Shown here in pieces: positions 6,404-10,056 of a stretch of DNA of 10,056 nt. This DNA comes from an uncultured Clostridia bacterium (GTDB lineage: Bacteria; Bacillota; Clostridia; Christensenellales; Borkfalkiaceae): the NCBI GenBank assembly GCA_947627125.1, contig CANQUY010000064.1:1-10056 (forward strand), read 5' to 3'. Numbering within the stretch: position 1 is the stretch's first letter; each line of letters starts with the position of its first letter. Under the pieces are notes generated by a model, which saw only the letters and a list, made by a program, of their open reading frames with translations, did no database searches and was not told the DNA's origin. The position numbers were made by a program, and so were the translations under genes.

Positions 6404-8143
6404 ATGACGACAAGACTTGCGATCATCATTGCCATCTGCGTTTTCTTCGGCGTTCTCCTGATCGGCGCGGCGGTGTCCGTCGTCATGGAGATCCGTGCCG
6501 CCCGCAAGCTCGGGAGGGAAACGGGGGAGAAACAGGGTAGCTGGTGGCAGAGGCACAGGCCCACAAAGCGCCGCCTCATTCAGGTGTACGCCGCCCTGCT
6601 CTTCAACGCCAACCTCAAGGGCCTCATCTCGGGGAACATCTATCAGGGCAGCACAAAGTACATGTGCGTGCCGGGGCTCAACTGCTATTCCTGCCCCGCC
6701 GCTGTGGGAGCCTGCCCTTTGGGAGCCCTTCAGAATGCGCTTGCAACCTCGGGAAGGGCCGCGCCCTATTATGTTTTCGGCATCATTGCCCTCTTCGGAC
6801 TGCTCCTCGGGCGGACGATCTGCGGCTTTCTGTGCCCCGTCGGGCTCGGACAGGAACTGCTCTACAAGATCAAGACGCCCAAGCTCAAAAAGAGCCGCTA
6901 CACCCGCATTCTCTCCTATCTGAAGTATGTGATCCTCATTGTGTTCGTGATCGCGATCCCGCTCATCTACGGGCTCATGGACCCTGCGAGCGGCGGCCCC
7001 GTGCCCGCGTTCTGCAAGTATATCTGCCCCGCGGGAACCTTCGGCGGCGCGCTCGGCCTGCTCATCAATCCCAACAATGCCGATCTCTATGAGATGCTCG
7101 GCCCGCTGTTCACATGGAAGTTCTGCGTGCTCGTTGTGATCTGCGTCGCGTGCGTGTTCATCTTCCGCTGTTTCTGCAGATTTTTCTGCCCCCTCGGCGC
7201 TCTCTATGGCTTCTTCAACAAGATCGCCCTCATCGGAGTGAAGCTCGACAGGGAGAAATGCACCGACTGCGGCCTCTGCGTGGAACACTGCAAGATGGAT
7301 ATCCGCCGCGTCGGCGACCACGAGTGTATCAACTGCGGCGAATGTATGGACGTCTGCCCCGCCAAGGCCATTCGCTGGAAGGGGAGCAAGCTCTTCCTCC
7401 ATGCAAATGAGGTCGAGAACGAAAATCCCGCACTTATCGTCGAAAAACCGCTCTCTTCCGTCCTCACGGGCGGCGCGGCGGAGGCCGTTTCTGCGGGTGA
7501 AAACGTCAATGTTCCCGCCCCCGCGGAGGCTGCGCCCGTACCCGAAAAGAAAGGACGCGGCAAGCGTTTTTGGCTTCAAGCGGCCGCATGGGGGCTCGCC
7601 CTCGCCGTGCTCCTCACCGCCTTTCTCTATTATAATTTCTTCGATACGGAACGCCCCGTCGAGGTCGGCGCGGATACGGGCAGCGAGGTGGGGGATATCG
7701 CCCCCGACTTCACCGTCGAAAGGTACTTCTCCGACGAAACTTTCAACCTCTACGGATCCCGCGGCAAGATCGTCATTCTGAACTTTTGGGGCACATGGTG
7801 TACCCCCTGCATTCAGGAGATCCCCAACTTCGAGAGGATCGCAGAAACGTACAGCGAGGACGTGACCGTCGTCTTTGTGCACGGCACGAATATCGAGGAG
7901 GACGTGGAGGCGTTCATCACGGGAAAGGGCTGGGCGCACGACCGCGCGATCTTCGCACAGGACAGCGAGGAGGCGAGAATGTACGAAACGCTCGGCGGCA
8001 AGGCAACATGGCCGATGACGGTCATTCTCGACAGGGATGGGAAAGTCGCTTTCCGCCCGCAGGGCTCTGTCCCCTATGATCGGCTGGACATCTTTGTAAA
8101 GCTCCTTCTCGCGGAGGAGCAGAGCGCGAAAACGGAGCAATAA
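6404..8143 (+). CDS. NapH-like membrane polyferredoxin fused to a TlpA/ResA-like thioredoxin domain
   Basis: This 579-residue protein probably carries electrons across the membrane to extracytoplasmic thiols. Membrane segments lie at about 4-26, 122-140, 171-191, 236-257 and 390-411, with a further hydrophobic stretch at 61-77. Cysteine clusters of the NapH/CcoG-like membrane ferredoxin type appear in order: C88, C94, C97 and C104; C140-x3-C144-P; C204-x3-C208-P; and C256 to C262-P. Two classical 4Fe-4S motifs follow, C286-x2-C289-x2-C292-x3-C296 and C308-x2-C311-x2-C314-x3-C318-P. A Pro/Ala/Glu linker (about 364-385) leads to the last helix and then a thioredoxin fold at about 430-570 with active site W465-C-T-P-C469 and a likely cis-proline in T-W-P537-M-T. 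Positive-inside charges put the ferredoxin motifs in the cytoplasm and the thioredoxin domain outside. Separate polyferredoxin and thioredoxin genes are the arrangement I know from other Clostridia, so the fusion is notable. All expected cysteines are present. The physiological acceptor is unknown. Confidence 0.93.
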   Translation: MTTRLAIIIAICVFFGVLLIGAAVSVVMEIRAARKLGRETGEKQGSWWQRHRPTKRRLIQVYAALLFNANLKGLISGNIYQGSTKYMCVPGLNCYSCPAAVGACPLGALQNALATSGRAAPYYVFGIIALFGLLLGRTICGFLCPVGLGQELLYKIKTPKLKKSRYTRILSYLKYVILIVFVIAIPLIYGLMDPASGGPVPAFCKYICPAGTFGGALGLLINPNNADLYEMLGPLFTWKFCVLVVICVACVFIFRCFCRFFCPLGALYGFFNKIALIGVKLDREKCTDCGLCVEHCKMDIRRVGDHECINCGECMDVCPAKAIRWKGSKLFLHANEVENENPALIVEKPLSSVLTGGAAEAVSAGENVNVPAPAEAAPVPEKKGRGKRFWLQAAAWGLALAVLLTAFLYYNFFDTERPVEVGADTGSEVGDIAPDFTVERYFSDETFNLYGSRGKIVILNFWGTWCTPCIQEIPNFERIAETYSEDVTVVFVHGTNIEEDVEAFITGKGWAHDRAIFAQDSEEARMYETLGGKATWPMTVILDRDGKVAFRPQGSVPYDRLDIFVKLLLAEEQSAKTEQ

Positions 8144-8194
8144 ATAGCAGTTTTTTTCAAATCTTGTAATTTTTACGGGAATACTTCAAAAAGC

Positions 8195-8247
8195 AAAAGA
8201 CCTCGGTATGCAGGGGAGGTTTCCTCTCTCGGGCGAGGTCTTTTTTT
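8195..8247 (+). terminator. Rho-independent terminator with nested hairpin
   Basis: AAAAGACCTCG at 8195-8205 pairs perfectly with CGAGGTCTTTT at 8234-8244, giving an 11-bp outer stem, and a run of seven T follows the last C (8241-8247). The 28-base interior can fold again, with GGGAGG around 8214-8219 facing CCTCTC at 8223-8228, partly through G-T pairs. The A-run on the left arm would serve as a T-run on the other strand, so it could act in both directions, although no gene converges on it here. It should end the transcript of the four upstream genes. Confidence 0.88.
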
Positions 8248-8248
8248 C

Positions 8249-8277
8249 TTGCCCTTTTTTCCTCCGTATTTTAGAAT
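8249..8277 (+). promoter_or_regulatory. Probable sigma-A promoter for the 211-aa gene and VirD4-like gene
   Basis: A -35 candidate TTGCCC (8249-8254; 4 of 6 to TTGACA) and a -10 candidate TAGAAT (8272-8277; 5 of 6 to TATAAT) are separated by the ideal 17 bases in a T-rich spacer. The -35 box starts within the T-tail of the preceding terminator. Transcription would begin near 8284 and give a leader of about 25 bases that holds the ribosome site AAGGAGGA (8293-8300). Confidence 0.65.
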
Positions 8278-8308
8278 ATAAATGTAAAAAGCAAGGAGGA
8301 ATGAAACA

Positions 8309-8944
8309 ATGAAATACTTAACGGAAAGAGCAATGTACTACGCCTTTGCGATCAATGCGATCGAGTCGAAGGAGGGCCCCGGATGCTGGCAGTCTGTGGC
8401 GGAGCTTTTCGGCGTTCCTCCCGCAGAACGGGAGCGGGTGGAACTGCTTCTGTCGGACGGCATGCTCTCCTGCCTGAAATCGGCCTTTGACGTCAGCCTG
8501 CTCCAAAAGTACGGAAACGGCTTCGGCAATGCGGCCGCTTCAGAGCGTCCCGACGCGGAGATCCTCGAGGTGAAAGCGCAGGCCTTTCTCAAGCTCTCAC
8601 AGCTGAAGAGGGAACAGAAAACCACGCTCACGAAGGCGATCTCGGACGCCTATCGCCGCGACCCCGAGGCGGCGGTGATCTACGCCCTGCAGATCCTTCT
8701 GCGCAACAAGCGGAGGAGAGAGCTCGGCTATGACATTCTGTCCGATATCCTCTTCTCCGACCAAAACAGCGACGCGGGCATTCTGCTCCTCAATGCGGGG
8801 CGGGAAGACCGCAAGCACATCTTTTCCAAGCTCGCGGAAACGCCCGAGATGATCCTTCATCCCGAAACGCTCGAGGAGCTTGCGCGCGCAAACGGCTTCG
8901 ACCCCGACGCCGTCGAAAGACATGATTCAAGGATGGGATTCTGA
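8309..8944 (+). CDS. Unrecognised helical cytoplasmic protein (211 aa) next to a VirD4-like ATPase
   Basis: I do not recognise this protein. The start is secure: AAGGAGGA lies eight bases before ATG, and a promoter candidate is just upstream. There is no signal peptide or membrane segment. Composition and spacing suggest an almost wholly alpha-helical fold: an N-terminal part (1-66) with helices rich in Ala, Leu and Glu, a Gly/Asn-rich loop (68-78), a charged central helix pair (82-112), a basic patch R132-N-K-R-R-R137, and a C-terminal helical part ending near 204. It contains two cysteines (C26 and C55) and no metal or nucleotide motif. Its stop is two bases before the start of the ATPase gene, so translation of the two is probably coupled and the product may be an accessory or adaptor of that ATPase. 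It does not resemble PcfB or other relaxosome adaptors that I know. The coding call rests on the ribosome site, frame length and tight spacing. Confidence 0.82.
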   Translation: MKYLTERAMYYAFAINAIESKEGPGCWQSVAELFGVPPAERERVELLLSDGMLSCLKSAFDVSLLQKYGNGFGNAAASERPDAEILEVKAQAFLKLSQLKREQKTTLTKAISDAYRRDPEAAVIYALQILLRNKRRRELGYDILSDILFSDQNSDAGILLLNAGREDRKHIFSKLAETPEMILHPETLEELARANGFDPDAVERHDSRMGF

Positions 8945-8946
8945 CC

Positions 8947-10056
8947 ATGGAAAAGCTGAATTTGGAACTCATCAACAGGATCGCCGAGGAGGTCCCGGGC
9001 GAACATACCAAGCTCCTCTCCGCGGCAGAGCTCATGGGCGAAAAGGGCTACAGCGTCCACAGGGCCCTCTCGCCCCACCCTGTGGGCATGCCCGTTTCCA
9101 CCTTCCGCAACGAGAAGGGGGAACTCATGATCGTGCAGAGGGACGGGCTCTGCCATGCGCTCGTCGCGGGGAACACGGGCTCGGGCAAGAGCCTCCGCTA
9201 CCTCATCAACACGCTCTTCAATCTGACGGGGGAGCATTCCGTCATCATCACCGACGTCAAGGGGGAACTCTACCGCCTTGCGGGGGAATATCTCAAGGGG
9301 ATCTACGGCGAGGAGAACATCAAGGTCATGGATTTCATCCATCCCGAGCGTTCGCAGGTCTTTTTCAACCCCTTCTATCCGCTTGCCGTGCGCTACCGCG
9401 ATGCGGAACTCTCCGAGGAAAAGGACCGACTGCGCGAGGACGTTTTGACGGAAACGAGAAAGATCCTCGAACAGTACTTCCGCATCGAATGCGAGCGCGA
9501 TCCCACATGGGAGCAGGGGGCGATCTCCTTCATCTTCGGCATGATCGTCGGCCTCTATGAGGATCTCATGCTCACCAAGGAACAGGAGATGCGCACCAGA
9601 CGCTGCCGCGTTCTGCCCGAACAGGTCAATTTTGCAAGCCTTGCGCGCATCTTCCTGCAATTTTCCTACGACAGCGACGGCTTCCATGACAAGGGATTTT
9701 TCTCCTCGAGAAGTTCCTCCTCCCGCACGCATATGTATGTGCGCGGCGTCGTCCAGAATGCGCCCAACACCCGCGCCTGCTATCTGCAATTTGTGGAGAA
9801 GTATATCAACGAATATACCTACCCCGACGTGCGCAATCTCACGCTCACGGACAATCTCGACATGGCGACCTTCGCAGAGAAGCCTCAGATCCTCTTTCTC
9901 TCCTACGACCTCTCGGACAGGCGGATGCGCGGGATCGTCAATAAATACATTATTCGCACGCTGAACACGCTGAAGGACAGGGCGAAGGACCTCGGCTGCC
10001 CGCTGCACGTCCCCGTCGTATTCTACTGCGACGAATTCCCCACCCTCACGGCGGAC
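8947..10056 (+). CDS. VirD4/TraG-type P-loop ATPase without N-terminal membrane anchor (3' partial)
   Basis: The gene runs off the right edge after 370 codons with no stop. Walker A is at residues 75-82 (G-N-T-G-S-G-K-S), directly after the strand H-A-L-V-A. It is followed by the family's second conserved block, V-I-I-T-D-V-K-G-E-L-Y (98-109) and, after about 30 residues, F-F-N-P-F-Y-P-L. The segment at about 150-285 should contain the all-alpha domain. Walker B is at 357-364 (V-V-F-Y-C-D-E-F). These blocks in this order identify VirD4/TraG/TraD coupling ATPases, which as hexamers feed DNA or protein into type IV secretion channels. The usual two N-terminal membrane helices are missing: the 70 residues before the P-loop are hydrophilic, so this form should be cytosolic or recruited by another protein. 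The start ATG lies two bases after the upstream stop; only a weak AAGGA (8929-8933) precedes it, which fits translational coupling. The family call is firm, conjugation as its role is not shown. Confidence 0.9.
   Translation, partial: MEKLNLELINRIAEEVPGEHTKLLSAAELMGEKGYSVHRALSPHPVGMPVSTFRNEKGELMIVQRDGLCHALVAGNTGSGKSLRYLINTLFNLTGEHSVIITDVKGELYRLAGEYLKGIYGEENIKVMDFIHPERSQVFFNPFYPLAVRYRDAELSEEKDRLREDVLTETRKILEQYFRIECERDPTWEQGAISFIFGMIVGLYEDLMLTKEQEMRTRRCRVLPEQVNFASLARIFLQFSYDSDGFHDKGFFSSRSSSSRTHMYVRGVVQNAPNTRACYLQFVEKYINEYTYPDVRNLTLTDNLDMATFAEKPQILFLSYDLSDRRMRGIVNKYIIRTLNTLKDRAKDLGCPLHVPVVFYCDEFPTLTAD

Larger units (their letters stand above)
8144..8308. other. Intergenic boundary between two transcription units
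   Basis: These 165 bases are clearly more AT-rich than the flanking genes. They hold a hairpin terminator (8195-8247), then a promoter (8249-8277) and the leader of the next gene. I see no small gene in either strand. The first 50 bases contain a T7 run (8151-8157) without a convincing stem before it. Confidence 0.75.

Noticed and set aside
8101..8120. Perfect hairpin (GCTCCT with AGGAGC, 8-base loop) near the end of the polyferredoxin-thioredoxin gene.
   Set aside because: It lies within coding sequence, and the next T-run begins about 30 bases later, so it does not qualify as a terminator.
8309..10056. Calling the right end an integrative conjugative element.
   Set aside because: Only a VirD4-type ATPase is seen. 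There is no relaxase, channel ATPase, integrase or attachment site in the window, and base composition looks like the neighbouring genes.
1..10056. CRISPR arrays, tRNA or rRNA genes, insertion sequences and riboswitches.
   Set aside because: No regularly spaced DNA repeats, no tRNA-like fold or CCA end, no terminal inverted repeats with a transposase, and only one intergenic gap longer than 50 bases, which is filled by a terminator and a promoter.

Overview
The window reads as a chromosomal piece of a GC-rich, Gram-positive-type anaerobe, most likely a gut Clostridia relative (Bacillota). The signs are strong AGGAGG ribosome sites before most genes, very large repeat-built lipoproteins, a membrane polyferredoxin, and a C-terminal Cys-x-x-Cys tail of the type known from Clostridioides difficile CD1871A. 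A lineage near Christensenellales is possible, but this is a guess from style and not shown by any marker. All six genes lie on the + strand, and there are no RNA genes, CRISPR arrays or insertion sequences.

Region 1 (3-5546) holds two tandem surface-protein genes. The first is cut by the left edge and consists of three beta-rich repeats of about 90 residues. The second is an intact lipoprotein of 1544 residues with a lipobox, an InlB-type (Listeria-Bacteroides) repeat and a long series of degenerate beta-rich units carrying an L-D-G motif. Neither shows an enzyme motif.

Region 2 (5584-8143) is a redox pair. A five-helix membrane protein ends in a C-T-E-C tail. Ten bases after it comes a fusion of a NapH-like membrane polyferredoxin with an extracytoplasmic TlpA/ResA-like thioredoxin domain. 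Counting membrane segments and positive charges places the C-T-E-C tail and the thioredoxin W-C-T-P-C on the same outer face, while the two ferredoxin-type clusters sit in the cytoplasm. The inferred job is to move electrons from cytoplasmic iron-sulfur carriers across the membrane to extracytoplasmic thiols. Gaps of 45, 37 and 10 bases and one terminator at the end suggest that the first four genes share a transcript.

Region 3 (8144-10056) starts with a compound hairpin terminator whose T-tail runs into a sigma-A-like promoter. This promoter drives a second unit: an unrecognised helical protein of 211 residues and, two bases after it, a VirD4/TraG-type P-loop ATPase that runs off the right edge. 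The ATPase lacks the usual N-terminal membrane anchor. No relaxase, channel gene or attachment site is visible, so a conjugative element cannot be claimed from this window.
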